Source: an uncultured Chloroflexota bacterium (lineage in GTDB: Bacteria > Chloroflexota > UBA11872 > VXNJ01). From it: DNA of 64,000 nucleotides. How positions within the stretch are numbered: the first letter of the stretch is position 1; every line of letters starts with the position of its first letter. Under the pieces are notes generated by a model, which did not search any database, was not told where the DNA came from, and saw nothing but the letters and a program-made list of their open reading frames with translations. The DNA lies in the NCBI GenBank assembly GCA_913043205.1, contig CAJWLF010000011.1, forward strand, positions 1-64,000. Reading direction: 5' to 3'. The position numbers were made by a program, and so were the translations under genes. Below are positions 8,785 to 18,998 of this stretch, piece by piece.

Positions 8785-9879
8785 ATGAGCGATCGTAAAT
8801 TTTCACGGAGACTCGTTATGTCCGGCTTAGCCGGGGTCACAGCTGGTCTATTGACTGAGCGCTCAAATACACTTTTGGCAGCAAATACCGAAGGATCTCT
8901 CCAGCTTCCACTTGATCGTACTGGCAGGCCAACTGCAATATATTTTTCCGAAACTGGCCATAATTTAACCGATTCATTTCTAGATCATTGGCTTCAATAT
9001 GGTAAATCTGGAACCTTTGGATTGCCGATTTCAGAAGGGATCACCCAAAATGGGGTTCAAAAACAGTATTTTCAAAATGCAGTTTTAGTAGCGGATAGTA
9101 CATCGAACGAACCCACCGGCGTGGTTACTGAAGATGTTGGCGTTCAGTGGTTTCGTACCTATGGAATACGTTCGTTATATGGTGTGTTCGTACCGAATGA
9201 AGCTGATTGGTATCCCTACTCGATTGAGGGTGTGCATCCTCTACTGTGGGATTATTATCGAGATTCCGGTTCTATCGCCAAGTGGGGGTTACCTATTAGT
9301 TGGCCCTATCGGAGGGGTGGTGTTGTTGGTCAGGTTTTTGAGAAAGCGCATCTTGTTAGTGGTGTTGATGGTATACAAGTCGACCCGATCGGGCGTTTGA
9401 TTGCAAATCGAACATTGGATGCAAGCGATTTGCAAAGAACCCATCCTCACCATGAAGCTGTTGAATACGAATCGGTCAACATTGATATTGATTACGGTCC
9501 GGCGAGGGAGAGGTTGGTTGACGTAAATCTTACCCATAAAATCGCTACATTCTTGGTTGGAGAAAGAGCGGTATACAGAGCGTTGATCGCTAGTGGAGCC
9601 AAACACACTCCTACACCCCCAGGCGTCTTTAAGATATTTTTACGCAGAAAAGTTGAGAGGATGATAGGGGGGGAGTTCGGTACATCGGATTATTACGACT
9701 TTAGCAACGTATTCTACACCCAATATTTTACTAATGACTGGATCGGATTTCATTACGCGTATTGGCATAACGGGTTTGGGGATGCTATTAGTCATGGATG
9801 TGTGAACATGCGGATAGAGGATAGTCGTTGGGCCTGGGAGTTCTGTTCCCAAGGAACGATTGTTAATGTTCATTACTGA
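8785..9879 (+). CDS. Exported L,D-transpeptidase (YkuD domain)
   Basis: A 364-residue protein that would cross-link or trim peptidoglycan outside the cell. The N-terminus has a twin-arginine-type signal (FSRRLVMSGLAG). Residues about 45-210 carry two copies of a 'ETGH..DSFLDHWLQYGK...FGLPIS' module common in Chloroflexota surface proteins. The C-terminal YkuD domain ends with a histidine in the FHYAYWHNGFG segment and the SHGCVNM active site, with nucleophile Cys at about residue 339. All catalytic elements are intact. It lies just upstream of the pst operon, separated by 68 bases, but no functional link is evident. Confidence 0.88.
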   Translation: MSDRKFSRRLVMSGLAGVTAGLLTERSNTLLAANTEGSLQLPLDRTGRPTAIYFSETGHNLTDSFLDHWLQYGKSGTFGLPISEGITQNGVQKQYFQNAVLVADSTSNEPTGVVTEDVGVQWFRTYGIRSLYGVFVPNEADWYPYSIEGVHPLLWDYYRDSGSIAKWGLPISWPYRRGGVVGQVFEKAHLVSGVDGIQVDPIGRLIANRTLDASDLQRTHPHHEAVEYESVNIDIDYGPARERLVDVNLTHKIATFLVGERAVYRALIASGAKHTPTPPGVFKIFLRRKVERMIGGEFGTSDYYDFSNVFYTQYFTNDWIGFHYAYWHNGFGDAISHGCVNMRIEDSRWAWEFCSQGTIVNVHY

Positions 9880-9947
9880 TTCCAATTTAATGCTGTAGGA
9901 CTTATGCTATTTACATTGCCTAATTCGCTTGTATAGAAAGGATTTCA

Positions 9948-11027
9948 TTGAAAATAGTTAGCAGACGGCGAATTCTTCAACTTTGTGGAGTGACCTCCCT
10001 AGCAATGGCAACAAACGCTTGTGAAAATAATGCCAACTCTGGCTCCGAATTTGTACAAGTTGAAAGCGGCGAGCAGCCATTGCCTGGTGGTTCAGGGACA
10101 AGAACGATCCTAGCTGATGGATCGAGTACCGTTGGGCCAATTACGCAAGCCATAGCCGAGGAATTTACCAATAAGTATGCCGGCGTCAGGATACCAGTAG
10201 GGATATCCGGCACGGGTGGCGGCTTTAAAAAATTCTGTGTTGGAGAGACTGATATAACCAATGCCTCGCGATTTATCAGAGAGAACGAGCACGCAATATG
10301 TCTGGAAAACAGAGTCGACTACATCGAGTTACCCGTTGCCATAGATGGTATTGCGGTGGTGGTCAATCCTGACAACAAATCTATTGGAGATTTTATAACC
10401 ACAGACGAACTGAAAACTATGTGGGCCCCAGAAGCCGAAGGACAAATTACAAAATGGTCCCAGGTAAGACTTGGACTTCCTGATGATAGACTAATAATGT
10501 ACGGGCCTGGTAGTGACTCTGGAACTTACGACTATTTCACTAAGAAAATCAACGGTGTCGAAGGTGCCAGTCGCGGCGACTACACTCCGAGCGAGGATGA
10601 CAATGTCCTTGTGAAAGGAGTTTCTGGTGACAGGAATTCCATAGGTTTCTTTGGGCTCTCCTACTACCACGCGAATAAGGATGTAGTTAAAGCGCTTAAG
10701 ATCGACGCTGGAACCGGTACTGGACCCGTGTTTCCTTCAGATGAAAATGTCTTAAATGGTGGATACACGCCGTTGTCCAGAGTGATATTTATCTACGTCA
10801 GTCCTGCAGCTGCCAAGCGAACTGAGATAGAGGAGTTTGTCTCCTATTATTTGAGTGAAGCCAAGAACTTGGTAGGGGCCATTGGTTATGTGCCACTTCC
10901 GGATGAGATGTATGACCTTGCGCTTCAGCGATTTGCCGATCGAAAGACCGGTAGCATTATTCTCGCTGATCCGAACGTGTCAGCTAGCCCCACCTCAGTG
11001 CTGGATGCATGGAAGAGAGGATTGTAA
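9948..11027 (+). CDS. pstS: Phosphate ABC transporter substrate-binding lipoprotein PstS
   Basis: A 359-residue periplasmic or surface phosphate-binding protein. It begins at TTG with AGAAAGGA just upstream. The N-terminus has basic residues, a hydrophobic stretch and a lipobox-like TNAC near residue 25. The phosphate-site segments [22 protein letters not shown] and [12 protein letters not shown] are all clear. It is the first gene of pstS-pstC-pstA-pstB-phoU, which supports high-affinity phosphate uptake. I see no Pho box that I can defend in the 68-base leader. Confidence 0.95.
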   Translation: MKIVSRRRILQLCGVTSLAMATNACENNANSGSEFVQVESGEQPLPGGSGTRTILADGSSTVGPITQAIAEEFTNKYAGVRIPVGISGTGGGFKKFCVGETDITNASRFIRENEHAICLENRVDYIELPVAIDGIAVVVNPDNKSIGDFITTDELKTMWAPEAEGQITKWSQVRLGLPDDRLIMYGPGSDSGTYDYFTKKINGVEGASRGDYTPSEDDNVLVKGVSGDRNSIGFFGLSYYHANKDVVKALKIDAGTGTGPVFPSDENVLNGGYTPLSRVIFIYVSPAAAKRTEIEEFVSYYLSEAKNLVGAIGYVPLPDEMYDLALQRFADRKTGSIILADPNVSASPTSVLDAWKRGL

Positions 11028-11046
11028 TTATACGCAATGTTGAATA

Positions 11047-11997
11047 ATGGGCGATAGTGACCTACGTCATCGACCAGACGATTTTCATAATGCTACCACT
11101 TTTCTTTCTCCTAAGTTAAAGAGGCGGATTACCGAAGGTATTGTTCATGGAGTTTTGCTTAGCGCGGCAAGCGTTTCCATTCTTACCACGGTGGGAATTA
11201 TCTATATTCTGCTAGGGGAAACGCTTCAGTTTTTTCAGGAAGTTCCCGTTATAGATTTTTTCACCGGTACTCGCTGGACTCCGTTGTTCGCCTCAAGAAG
11301 CTTCGGGGTATTGCCATTGGTTAACGGAACTATAGCGGTTGCAGCTATAGCTATGATCGTAGCACTTCCGATTGGTTTGATGTCCGCTATATTTCTTAGC
11401 GAATATGCTCCTAGGCGTGTCCGAACTTTTCTTAAGCCGTCATTGGAAATTCTCGCTGGTATCCCAACTGTTGTTTATGGATATTTTGCTCTATTGTTTG
11501 TCACTCCAATCATCAAAGAAGTTTTCCCGGATACTCGTATATTCAATGTGCTTAGCGCTGGCTTGGTTATGGGGTTTATGATTTTGCCAATGATGGCCTC
11601 GATTACTGAAGATGCATTAAAGGCTGTTCCGGTTGGGCTTCGCGAGGGGGCTTATGCATTAGGCTCAACTAAATTTGAGGTGGTTAGAAGAGTGGTTGTG
11701 CCGGGTGCGTTGTCAGGAATTTTAGCCGCAAGCGTACTGTCTGTGTCTAGAGCTGTTGGAGAAACGATGATTGTCGCTATAGCTGCCGGGATGCAGCCTC
11801 AAATGGGTTTTAACTTGCTCGATTCAATGGAAACGATGACTGCTTTTATTGTCCAGGTTAGCTTGGGTGACACGCCCCATGGGACAATTGGTTATCAAAC
11901 CATTTTCGCCGTCGGCACATTACTGTTTTTCATCACTTTTGTAATGAACCTTCTTGGCGACTGGTTCGTTCGCCGATATAGGGAGGAATACGATTGA
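11047..11997 (+). CDS. pstC: Phosphate ABC transporter permease PstC
   Basis: A 316-residue inner-membrane permease. The first transmembrane helix lies near residues 32-60, followed by a periplasmic loop and five more hydrophobic segments. The cytoplasmic EAA loop reads [19 protein letters not shown] and contacts PstB. The ISITED-type segment and '[15 protein letters not shown]' are standard PstC landmarks. It starts with ATG 19 bases after pstS and its stop overlaps the start of pstA (TTGA), so translation is coupled. Confidence 0.95.
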   Translation: MGDSDLRHRPDDFHNATTFLSPKLKRRITEGIVHGVLLSAASVSILTTVGIIYILLGETLQFFQEVPVIDFFTGTRWTPLFASRSFGVLPLVNGTIAVAAIAMIVALPIGLMSAIFLSEYAPRRVRTFLKPSLEILAGIPTVVYGYFALLFVTPIIKEVFPDTRIFNVLSAGLVMGFMILPMMASITEDALKAVPVGLREGAYALGSTKFEVVRRVVVPGALSGILAASVLSVSRAVGETMIVAIAAGMQPQMGFNLLDSMETMTAFIVQVSLGDTPHGTIGYQTIFAVGTLLFFITFVMNLLGDWFVRRYREEYD

Positions 11998-12881
11998 AAT
12001 CGTTGAGAATTCCTGATCAACAGTGGGACAGCAGAATAGGTAAACGCAAAATATCTGGTGTCATATTCTTTTGGGGATCCGCTATTTCCACATGCTTAGG
12101 AATCATCGTTCTGGCTTTATTGCTTTTCGATGTCTTGACCGATGGACTGCAGGAAATAGATATTCACTTTATTACATCATTTCCTTCTCGGTTTCCTGAA
12201 AAATCTGGATTAAGATCGGCGTTGTTTGGAAGTTTATGGTTGTTGGTATTGACCGCATTTATCTCGTTCCCACTTGGTGTTGCGTCGGCCATATACCTTG
12301 AAGAGTATGCACCAGAGTCAAAACTCAAACGATTTATCCAGCTCAATATCGCAAATCTTGCCGGTGTCCCTTCTGTCGTCTATGGGTTATTAGGATTGGG
12401 CATTTTTGTGAGGACGTTGGGCCTCGGTAGAAGTATATTGGCAGGATCAATGACTATGTCCTTGCTAATTTTGCCTATAATCATCGTTGCCGCCAGAGAA
12501 GCGTTGCGCGCCGTCCCTGATTCCTTGCGGGAAGGGGCACTGGCTCTTGGAGCCAGTAAATGGCAAATGGTACGAAGGACAGTGCTTCCCGCAGCAATGC
12601 CTGGCATTCTAACTGGGACGATTTTAGCACTCTCTCGAGCCGTTGGTGAGACGGCCCCGTTGATTACTATCGGAGCGCTAACCTATATAGCATTTGACCC
12701 CTCTGGGCCTATGGATTTGTTCACAGTGCTTCCTATACAGATTTTTAATTGGGTATCATTACCTCAAAAAGGATTTCATAGTCTTGCTGCCGGAGGAATA
12801 GTCGTGTTGTTAGTGGTCCTTTTTGCGGCCAATCTTACAGCGGTAATTATGCGATACAGGTTTGAGAGGAAAATGGATTGA
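11994..12881 (+). CDS. pstA: Phosphate ABC transporter permease PstA
   Basis: A 295-residue partner permease of PstC with six predicted membrane helices. Its EAA loop reads [19 protein letters not shown] and the late [15 protein letters not shown] motif is typical of PstA. It starts at TTG within a 4-base TTGA overlap with the pstC stop, and it ends in a second TTGA overlap with pstB. Length and motif order match the family. Confidence 0.95.
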   Translation: MKSLRIPDQQWDSRIGKRKISGVIFFWGSAISTCLGIIVLALLLFDVLTDGLQEIDIHFITSFPSRFPEKSGLRSALFGSLWLLVLTAFISFPLGVASAIYLEEYAPESKLKRFIQLNIANLAGVPSVVYGLLGLGIFVRTLGLGRSILAGSMTMSLLILPIIIVAAREALRAVPDSLREGALALGASKWQMVRRTVLPAAMPGILTGTILALSRAVGETAPLITIGALTYIAFDPSGPMDLFTVLPIQIFNWVSLPQKGFHSLAAGGIVVLLVVLFAANLTAVIMRYRFERKMD

Positions 12882-13729
12882 TAAATATTGATTTCGACGA
12901 ATCCAGGGAAGGTACTAGCGTCATACATGAAGCGGACGACCCTAATAGTGGTTCTCAAGCCTCTAGAGAAGTCATTTTATCCACGACCAACGTTAACTTT
13001 TGGTATGACCAAACCAAAGTTTTGACTGACATCAATCTTGAAATTTATAAGAACGAAGTTACGGCAATCATTGGGCCATCTGGATGTGGGAAGAGTACTT
13101 TTTTGCGTCTCTTTAATCGAATGAATGATCTGGTTCGGAAATCGCAAATTGAAGGCCAAGTATGGTTTCGTGGTCTTGACGTTAATCAGAGGTCTGTAGA
13201 CCCCGTGGAACTTCGTCGTCGTATAGGTATGGTTTTTCAAAAGCCGAATCCATTCCCTAAATCCATTTATGAAAACGTCGCATACGGCCCCACAGTAAAT
13301 GGGTACCGGGGGAACATGAATGATTTGGTTGAAAATTCTCTTCGACGAGCGGCTATTTGGGAAGAGGTTAAGGATGACCTGGGTAAGAGCGGACTTGCTT
13401 TATCTGGCGGTCAACAACAACGTCTCTGTATAGCCCGCGCATTAGCTGTTTCTCCTGATGTATTGCTCATGGACGAACCTTGCTCGGCCTTAGACCCGCT
13501 CGCAACCACTAGGATTGAGGACCTCATCCACGAGTTATCGGATGAATATACGATAGTAATTGTGACTCATAATATGCAACAGGCAGCGCGGGTTTCTGAC
13601 AGGACCGCATTCTTTATGGTTTCGGACGATGGCTCAGGATCTCTGATCGAATGTGATGAGACCCAGAAAATATTTACTAACCCAACGGACGACCGAACAG
13701 AGGCGTATATTACCGGAAGGTTTGGATGA
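12878..13729 (+). CDS. pstB: Phosphate ABC transporter ATPase PstB
   Basis: A 283-residue ATPase that energises PstCA. Walker A is GPSGCGKST, followed by [11 protein letters not shown], a PstB-specific sequence. The ABC signature is [15 protein letters not shown] and Walker B with catalytic Glu is [11 protein letters not shown]. The Q-loop [18 protein letters not shown] is also diagnostic. The TTG start overlaps the pstA stop. About 30 N-terminal residues precede the usual start of the domain and are not conserved. Confidence 0.96.
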   Translation: MINIDFDESREGTSVIHEADDPNSGSQASREVILSTTNVNFWYDQTKVLTDINLEIYKNEVTAIIGPSGCGKSTFLRLFNRMNDLVRKSQIEGQVWFRGLDVNQRSVDPVELRRRIGMVFQKPNPFPKSIYENVAYGPTVNGYRGNMNDLVENSLRRAAIWEEVKDDLGKSGLALSGGQQQRLCIARALAVSPDVLLMDEPCSALDPLATTRIEDLIHELSDEYTIVIVTHNMQQAARVSDRTAFFMVSDDGSGSLIECDETQKIFTNPTDDRTEAYITGRFG

Positions 13730-13771
13730 TTATGTCTCATATAGCGATGTTGATTAAGGATGAGGGAAATT

Positions 13772-14425
13772 ATGGCTAGAACACAATATACACTGGAATT
13801 AGAAGGGGCACAGGACGATCTGTTATTGCTAGGACAGCGAGTTGAAGCCACTATAGGCGATTCTGTAGAAGCGCTACAGAATCGCGACTTCAAATTGGCA
13901 GAAAAGGTTGTGACTGATGATGATGAGATTGATCGATTGCAGATTCTCCTTGAGGAACGCTGTATTGACATAATCGCAATGCAGGCTCCGATGGCATCAG
14001 ATTTACGACGAATAGTCACTATCATCCATGTTGGAACAGAACTGGAACGTATCGCTGATTACGCAGAAGGTATTGCAAAAATAGTGTTATTAATGGGCGA
14101 CGAGCCGCCCTTAAAGCGTCTCATCGACATTCCACGTATGGCTCAAATCGGAATGGACATGCTTAGGCGAAGCTTACAAGGTCTTGTCACTCTTGATGCT
14201 AAAATCGGAGAGGCGGTGGCCAATGATGACGACATGGTGGATGCTCTCTATCAGCAAATCCTCCGGGAACTCCTCGGTTATATGATCGAGAATCCATCTA
14301 GCATACAACGGGCGACCTATCTACTATGGGTGGCCCATGATCTTGAGCGAATTGGTGATAGGGCTACTAATATTGCTGAGCGAGCGATCTATTTGGCAAC
14401 TGGGAAGCTTCCACATTTTGATTGA
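13772..14425 (+). CDS. phoU: Phosphate signalling/uptake regulator PhoU
   Basis: A helical protein of about 217 residues made of two repeats. Each repeat carries the metal-binding motif, read here as ELERIADYAEGI and HDLERIGDRATNIAE. PhoU restrains the Pst transporter and any PhoR-type kinase. I prefer the ATG at 13772 (MARTQYTLELEGA) over the ATG at 13760, because AAGGATGAGGG sits at the right distance before it and family homology begins there. It closes the pst operon; no phoB/phoR is in the window. Confidence 0.93.
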   Translation: MARTQYTLELEGAQDDLLLLGQRVEATIGDSVEALQNRDFKLAEKVVTDDDEIDRLQILLEERCIDIIAMQAPMASDLRRIVTIIHVGTELERIADYAEGIAKIVLLMGDEPPLKRLIDIPRMAQIGMDMLRRSLQGLVTLDAKIGEAVANDDDMVDALYQQILRELLGYMIENPSSIQRATYLLWVAHDLERIGDRATNIAERAIYLATGKLPHFD

Positions 14426-14541
14426 TATATTCGTTGGAGTGATAGTTTAAGTGTTAGCCGGTTTGGGTCTCGTATTAGACACGGTTGGATCCTTTTACCA
14501 AAATACGATGATTGATTTTATTGCGTCGCGGAGCCCTATTA

Positions 14542-15210
14542 GTGCTTAGAAACCAAAATGATACGGAAGTCATCCGTAGATTGAGTAATGTCTACCCAGC
14601 CGTAGTCGGCGACATTATGGATAGAATGGGTTACACAAACCAAGTTATGCATCCAAGAATACAGCCTATTCGAAATGACGTAAAAATAGCTGGTAGGTGT
14701 CTTCCTGTATCGGTGCGTGCGGTGTACGAGGTTCCTGATGGGTCTCCTTACGACCGTCTCCTTGATTCTGTAGAGGCCCTTTCTGCAGGCGACGTTTATG
14801 TAGCCAGCGTGCAAGGGGACTCAATAGGGGCGGCGTGGGGTGAATTGTTATCAACAGCGGCCTTAGGTAGTGGTGCTTTGGGCGCTGTAATAGATGGGGC
14901 TGCCCGCGACATAGGAAAGATCGACGAGCTAGGTTTTCCTCTGTTCTGCGCCGCTAAAAGTCCTGCAGACTCACGCGGTAGAATAGAAGTTGAATATTTC
15001 GGACGATCTATTCGTTGTGCCGGAGTGCAGGTTGATCTAGGTGACTACATCGTAGGAGATTGGGACGGAATAGTTGTAATTCCTTCAGGAATAGTGTCCG
15101 ATGTGCTTGATGAGGCTGAACAAAAATCGTCAGGCGAAGACGAAGTTAGAGCCCGACTATTAGCCGGTGAGAGTGTTAGAAAGATATTTGAAGAGACCGG
15201 AATTCTATAA
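14542..15210 (+). CDS. RraA-like family protein (HMG/oxaloacetate aldolase type)
   Basis: About 222 residues of the RraA/4-hydroxy-4-methyl-2-oxoglutarate aldolase fold. The pocket segments GDSIGAAWGELLSTAA, GAVIDGAARDIGKIDELGFP and GDYIVGDWDGIVVIP are conserved, with the Arg-Asp pair of the aldolase type. Catabolic members cleave branched 2-oxo acids to pyruvate, while E. coli RraA inhibits RNase E; this sequence fits the catabolic-like branch better. I chose GTG at 14542 because GGAG lies 8 bases upstream; a TTG at 14512 lacks any ribosome site. It converges on aconitase X, another sugar- or amino-acid-type catabolic enzyme. Confidence 0.8.
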   Translation: MLRNQNDTEVIRRLSNVYPAVVGDIMDRMGYTNQVMHPRIQPIRNDVKIAGRCLPVSVRAVYEVPDGSPYDRLLDSVEALSAGDVYVASVQGDSIGAAWGELLSTAALGSGALGAVIDGAARDIGKIDELGFPLFCAAKSPADSRGRIEVEYFGRSIRCAGVQVDLGDYIVGDWDGIVVIPSGIVSDVLDEAEQKSSGEDEVRARLLAGESVRKIFEETGIL

Positions 15211-15230
15211 AGATTTTACTTTCCCGGTCG

Positions 15231-15674
15231 TTATTCAGAGGCACCAGTATGCCAAACGGATACTCTACCATTGGAGGGCTCCATCATTACGACATCACCG
15301 CTGTTAGTCGATAGATGTGGATGTGGATGACATCTATGCATAATCGGCAGTCCTGCCAATGCTGCCCCTTGAACCATAACGGGATTAGTGCTGGCAAAAA
15401 TCAGTCCTAACGGTACCATCTTTCGCGATTTCATCTCGCTAAGCATCCATGACGTCGCTATTCCCCCTTTTGAAGTGGGGAAAATCAGAATCTTATTGAC
15501 ATAACTAATCCCAAAAAGATCATGTTCTTTTCTGGAAAATATGCCGTTTTCGCGATCCAAGTCGTATCTTGCGCTGAACCCGTGTTGAGAAACTAAGGCT
15601 TCTCCATGTGTGTCCGGACCCAGTCCAGGCGGGCCTTCAAAAACTATATCTGGGGCACGCTTTGGTAGTGTCAT
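15231..15674 (-). CDS. Aconitase X small subunit (swivel domain, DUF126)
   Basis: A 147-residue protein matching the small, swivelling subunit of two-component aconitase X. Recognisable blocks are the N-terminal GEALVSQHGFSARYDLDRE, the FPTSKGGIATSWML loop and the late NSGDVVMMEP segment. It overlaps the end of the large-subunit gene by 4 bases (ATGA), so the two should be made together. AcnX enzymes include cis-3-hydroxy-L-proline dehydratase in bacteria and phosphomevalonate dehydratase in archaea. The substrate here is not determined. Confidence 0.85.
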   Translation of the reverse strand: MTLPKRAPDIVFEGPPGLGPDTHGEALVSQHGFSARYDLDRENGIFSRKEHDLFGISYVNKILIFPTSKGGIATSWMLSEMKSRKMVPLGLIFASTNPVMVQGAALAGLPIMHRCHPHPHLSTNSGDVVMMEPSNGRVSVWHTGASE

Positions 15675-16912
15675 CGGTCAATCGTCCCGGTAATCGCAGC
15701 TTTAATACAGTCTTCCGTCCTTCGTAGAACCGCGTTGTATCCGTAACCTCCGATGATATTTGCAAGTTTGGCAGAATCTGTGACGAGTGTGTGATATCCG
15801 TGGGTAGCTCGCAACTCGTGCGGAGCCATTACATAAAAACATGTTCCTGCCAGAGTTAGCATTCCTGCTCGGTCTAGATCTCTGATTATTCCTAATCGCG
15901 CCGCTTCATTCCGCACTATTGGGCTTGTTGTACTGACTAGTCGCGTTGATGAATGGCATTTACTTCCATCAAGCATGATTGAAAGCTCTTTGAGTTCAAA
16001 TAATGACAATTGTGGAGCGCTGAAAACTACAAGGTCGGCTTTTGATGACTCGGGTACGTACTCATTGATCAGGTTGAAAATTGTTTCCTCGGATACCGAA
16101 ATTGTTGCTACTGGCGGCTTGCCTCCAAACGCAACTTCTATAGTCGGGGCTTCAGGTGTAATTCCAACCCAGTGAAACATACCTAAAGATCCAAAACTTG
16201 CTAGTGCGGCACCAAGAGCCTTGAGGTCGTCAGGGCTAGGGCTAAGATGAGACCCAACGAAACAGGGTACTTTCCAATAGTCGTTGAGTTGGCGTCCCAC
16301 AATTGCGCCTAAAGCTCCCCAGTCAGCGCGGCCTGAAGGACTGGCTGTGCAGTCAACCAATACAGTAGCAAGTCTTTGCTCATTGCAGTGATATCCGTAA
16401 GCAGGGACTCTGCCAGTTATTCCAGCCATAAGAGCGGCTGGACCTGCCTCAAAGTTTGATCGGGCTCCACATATAGAATTGGCCCAGATAACAGTGCCTG
16501 TGTCCCCCCATGCCAGGTTTTCACCCAGAGTTGGCTGATCAATAGTCTGATAATTTACACAGGTATTACATACATATGCCCCCATGGTTTCAAGGGAAGC
16601 TTGGATTTGCTCAGTACGTTTGGCCCAAATTAGATTTTGTCCCAATTCCGCTGCTCTGGCAGGATCTGAGGCCTGCCCATTTGTGGTTGTCGGAATCCTG
16701 AACTTTATTCCTGTGTCAGCTAGTTGTTGAAGATAACCGACACCGAATTCCCTTAATGACTCTGCATCTGATGCTAAATGTGCTGACCTGACTCTAACAA
16801 ATTGCTCGGCACCGAAAAACTCGCCCACGTCGATTTGATATTGAAGAGCATCTCTAGTGTTAGAACCACTTTTGCCATCCATAATGTCGTGCTCTTCATT
16901 GGTAAGACGCAT
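15671..16912 (-). CDS. Aconitase X catalytic (large) subunit, DUF521
   Basis: A 413-residue catalytic subunit of aconitase X, a metal- or iron-sulfur-dependent dehydratase. The family landmarks are the N-terminal LTNEEHDIMDGKSG, KFRIPTTTNG, the cysteines in YVCNTCVNYQ and ANSICGARSNFEAGP, and the DCTASPSGRADWGALG segment. The split gene arrangement (large then small, 4-base overlap) is the bacterial type IIb layout; many bacterial proline-catabolic copies are fused instead. No mevalonate-pathway gene accompanies it, and the window encodes the MEP route, so an archaeal-type mevalonate role is unlikely. Confidence 0.86.
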   Translation of the reverse strand: MRLTNEEHDIMDGKSGSNTRDALQYQIDVGEFFGAEQFVRVRSAHLASDAESLREFGVGYLQQLADTGIKFRIPTTTNGQASDPARAAELGQNLIWAKRTEQIQASLETMGAYVCNTCVNYQTIDQPTLGENLAWGDTGTVIWANSICGARSNFEAGPAALMAGITGRVPAYGYHCNEQRLATVLVDCTASPSGRADWGALGAIVGRQLNDYWKVPCFVGSHLSPSPDDLKALGAALASFGSLGMFHWVGITPEAPTIEVAFGGKPPVATISVSEETIFNLINEYVPESSKADLVVFSAPQLSLFELKELSIMLDGSKCHSSTRLVSTTSPIVRNEAARLGIIRDLDRAGMLTLAGTCFYVMAPHELRATHGYHTLVTDSAKLANIIGGYGYNAVLRRTEDCIKAAITGTIDR

Positions 16913-17131
16913 AGGGACCGGACCTTAATATATTTTTCTATACTGTTATTGAAACGACTACAGGATTACACCGTTAGTTTAAGGCACATTGCCCGGTATA
17001 AACATTGAACAATCTACTTGGGCTTGGTCAAATGCCTTTAGTAGCCCATACTAGCCTGGATATCCTCTAAAACTAATCGCAATTACTTCTTTTCACCGAG
17101 CTTCAGTCTCGGACATCTATTAGGAGCTAGG

Positions 17132-18319
17132 TTGAAAAGCCCCAAGTCTTCACTGTTGAGTTATGCATACGTCTCTCTGATATTTACGATGGGGCTGGGT
17201 TTGGCCGGTTGGATGCCCACCATGAGCTTTTTATCAACTTTCCTTAGAGACAACGCTGGCGACAATGTCATGCCAGCAGCATTAATCATGATTTGCATAC
17301 ATGCAGGATCCGTCATATGCGGACTTTTTGCGGGACCAATTATGGCCCACTTTGGTAGCAGGCGTACATTTTCAATTGGATTAGGAGGCCAAGCCGCTTA
17401 TCTCTGGATACTTGCCCTAATTCCGAACCCGGAGGCAGCTTTCTATTTTGCAATTCTTGCCGGAATTTTCCTTGCTTTTCATTGGACGGGGCTACAATCG
17501 GCTTTGATCGAGGTGGCCCCCACTGAATCCAGAGGACTTGCAAGCGGTATCGCTAGCTTTGTATTAGTTCTCTCCCCCGGTATAGCCGGTCTGATTATGA
17601 GTCTCATTGCGGGAGATTCTGGCCTATCGGTATTCGGTCCCATTGCTGCTAGTTTGGCTTCGTTGGCGTTCATCCTTTCTCTCATTACTTCACCAAGTAC
17701 ATCTCCAATAGGCAACAAATCACAGCCTGGTCTATCGATGGTAAAAAATCTGGTTCGTAGGCGCGGGGTATATAGGATGTTCATTATTCGTGGAGTCGGA
17801 GCAATGTCGTATGCCGTGTTTAATCTACTTGCGGGACCTCGTCTATATGACGTCGGCGGAGGCTTAGAATTTGTTGGTCTATTTCTTCTCGGTGGTTCAC
17901 TCGCTGGCGGATTCGCACAAGTAGCTTTAGGAAAACTTTCCGACATTCTTGGTCGGAGCCGTCTCTTTGGATTAGTTATAGCTCTGGCTGCAATGAGTTC
18001 AGCCGGATTTGCATTTGCCGAAGATATATCTTACCTATTGTGTTTTTCCAGCCTTCACTGGTTTGCCCAATCGGCGTACCAGACTTTAGGAGTTGCATTG
18101 GGAGGTGATGCGTCAGATAAACATGAAATAGGTACAATGAATGCATTACTGACGGTTTGTTACTCAATTGGCCTCGCTAGTGGTGCATTGATAAGTGGTT
18201 TTCTTTCTGGTGGTGCCGAGACTGTTGTTTTGATTGTCAATGCTCTATTGTTGTTAACAACGGTCAAACTTGGCTTTTCACTTCATCACATCAAGCCTAG
18301 GACTAGTACGGAGATTTAG
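17132..18319 (+). CDS. Major facilitator superfamily transporter
   Basis: A 395-residue integral membrane protein with about 12 hydrophobic helices. The loop between helices 2 and 3 reads GPIMAHFGSRRTFSIG, the usual MFS motif A position, and the second half has the matching GKLSDILGRSRLFG loop. It starts at TTG with TAGGAG just upstream. It probably works as a proton-coupled permease or efflux pump. It is followed directly by a CPBP-family membrane protease whose ribosome site lies inside its last codons, so the two are likely co-translated. Substrate unknown. Confidence 0.85.
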   Translation: MKSPKSSLLSYAYVSLIFTMGLGLAGWMPTMSFLSTFLRDNAGDNVMPAALIMICIHAGSVICGLFAGPIMAHFGSRRTFSIGLGGQAAYLWILALIPNPEAAFYFAILAGIFLAFHWTGLQSALIEVAPTESRGLASGIASFVLVLSPGIAGLIMSLIAGDSGLSVFGPIAASLASLAFILSLITSPSTSPIGNKSQPGLSMVKNLVRRRGVYRMFIIRGVGAMSYAVFNLLAGPRLYDVGGGLEFVGLFLLGGSLAGGFAQVALGKLSDILGRSRLFGLVIALAAMSSAGFAFAEDISYLLCFSSLHWFAQSAYQTLGVALGGDASDKHEIGTMNALLTVCYSIGLASGALISGFLSGGAETVVLIVNALLLLTTVKLGFSLHHIKPRTSTEI

Positions 18320-18323
18320 CTTC

Positions 18324-18974
18324 TTGTTCAATAAACTGAGATCAGAATGGCTTGTTCACAGCGGCTATTCCAGAGATTTTGGATCAGTGCTTAGGTGGAT
18401 GCGTTGGGATATCCCGTTACGAATTTTTCCACTAATTGCAGTTCCGTTAGCAATTGTAGGTTTTTCTTCTATCTCTACTGAACAAATTGGATTGGCAGAT
18501 GTCCAAGACGATGCTTGGTGGATTGTTATGGTCGCCCTGCTCGTGCCCGTGTTCCTCGTTTCACTGCTATTTTCGATGCGATATATGGTCGGGTACAGCT
18601 TTTCGAAAGCTGCTTTACCACTCGAAATTCTTTTCTATTTAATACTCAACCCAGTAGCTGAAGAGATGTTCTTTAGAGGGCTTGCGCAAAGTCAACTAGC
18701 ATATCTGTTAGGAACAGAAATAAGTATTATTGCGGTAGCCTTCATTTTTGGTTTTCACCATTGGCTTGCCGGGTTCTCCTTTAAATTCCTTTGCCTCGCA
18801 ACTGTTGGCGGCTTCGTTTTTGGTGTAATTTCGGCTGGTTCCGGATCCATTTTACCAGCGGTGCTACTTCACTCGGCAGCCGACCTCGGGCTGTTTATCA
18901 TAGGGCCTTGGTATGCCTATAGAATCAATCAGCGCCCCAGTTACTCTAAATCTTTCATTGGACGAATGCACTGA
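18324..18974 (+). CDS. CPBP-family intramembrane metalloprotease
   Basis: About 217 residues with several membrane helices and the three CPBP (Abi/CAAX) motifs in order: EEMFFRG near residue 114, FGFHH near 142 and HSAADL near 182. These supply the metal and catalytic residues of a Rce1-like membrane protease. I place the start at TTG 18324, with GGAG 10 bases before it at the end of the MFS gene; the reading frame is open further upstream into that gene. Roles of CPBP proteins range from prenyl-protein processing to bacteriocin immunity; none can be assigned here. Confidence 0.82.
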   Translation: MFNKLRSEWLVHSGYSRDFGSVLRWMRWDIPLRIFPLIAVPLAIVGFSSISTEQIGLADVQDDAWWIVMVALLVPVFLVSLLFSMRYMVGYSFSKAALPLEILFYLILNPVAEEMFFRGLAQSQLAYLLGTEISIIAVAFIFGFHHWLAGFSFKFLCLATVGGFVFGVISAGSGSILPAVLLHSAADLGLFIIGPWYAYRINQRPSYSKSFIGRMH

Positions 18975-18998
18975 AGGGCCGTACGATGACGTGTCTAT

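Noticed and set aside
9880-9947. Promoter TTTACA/TATAGA before pstS
   Set aside because: The -10 would overlap the ribosome site and give almost no leader; no Pho box is present to support it.
13567-14025. 152-residue minus-strand frame
   Set aside because: Spans the pstB end and phoU start in antisense; it is Ser/Arg-rich without motifs or a ribosome site.
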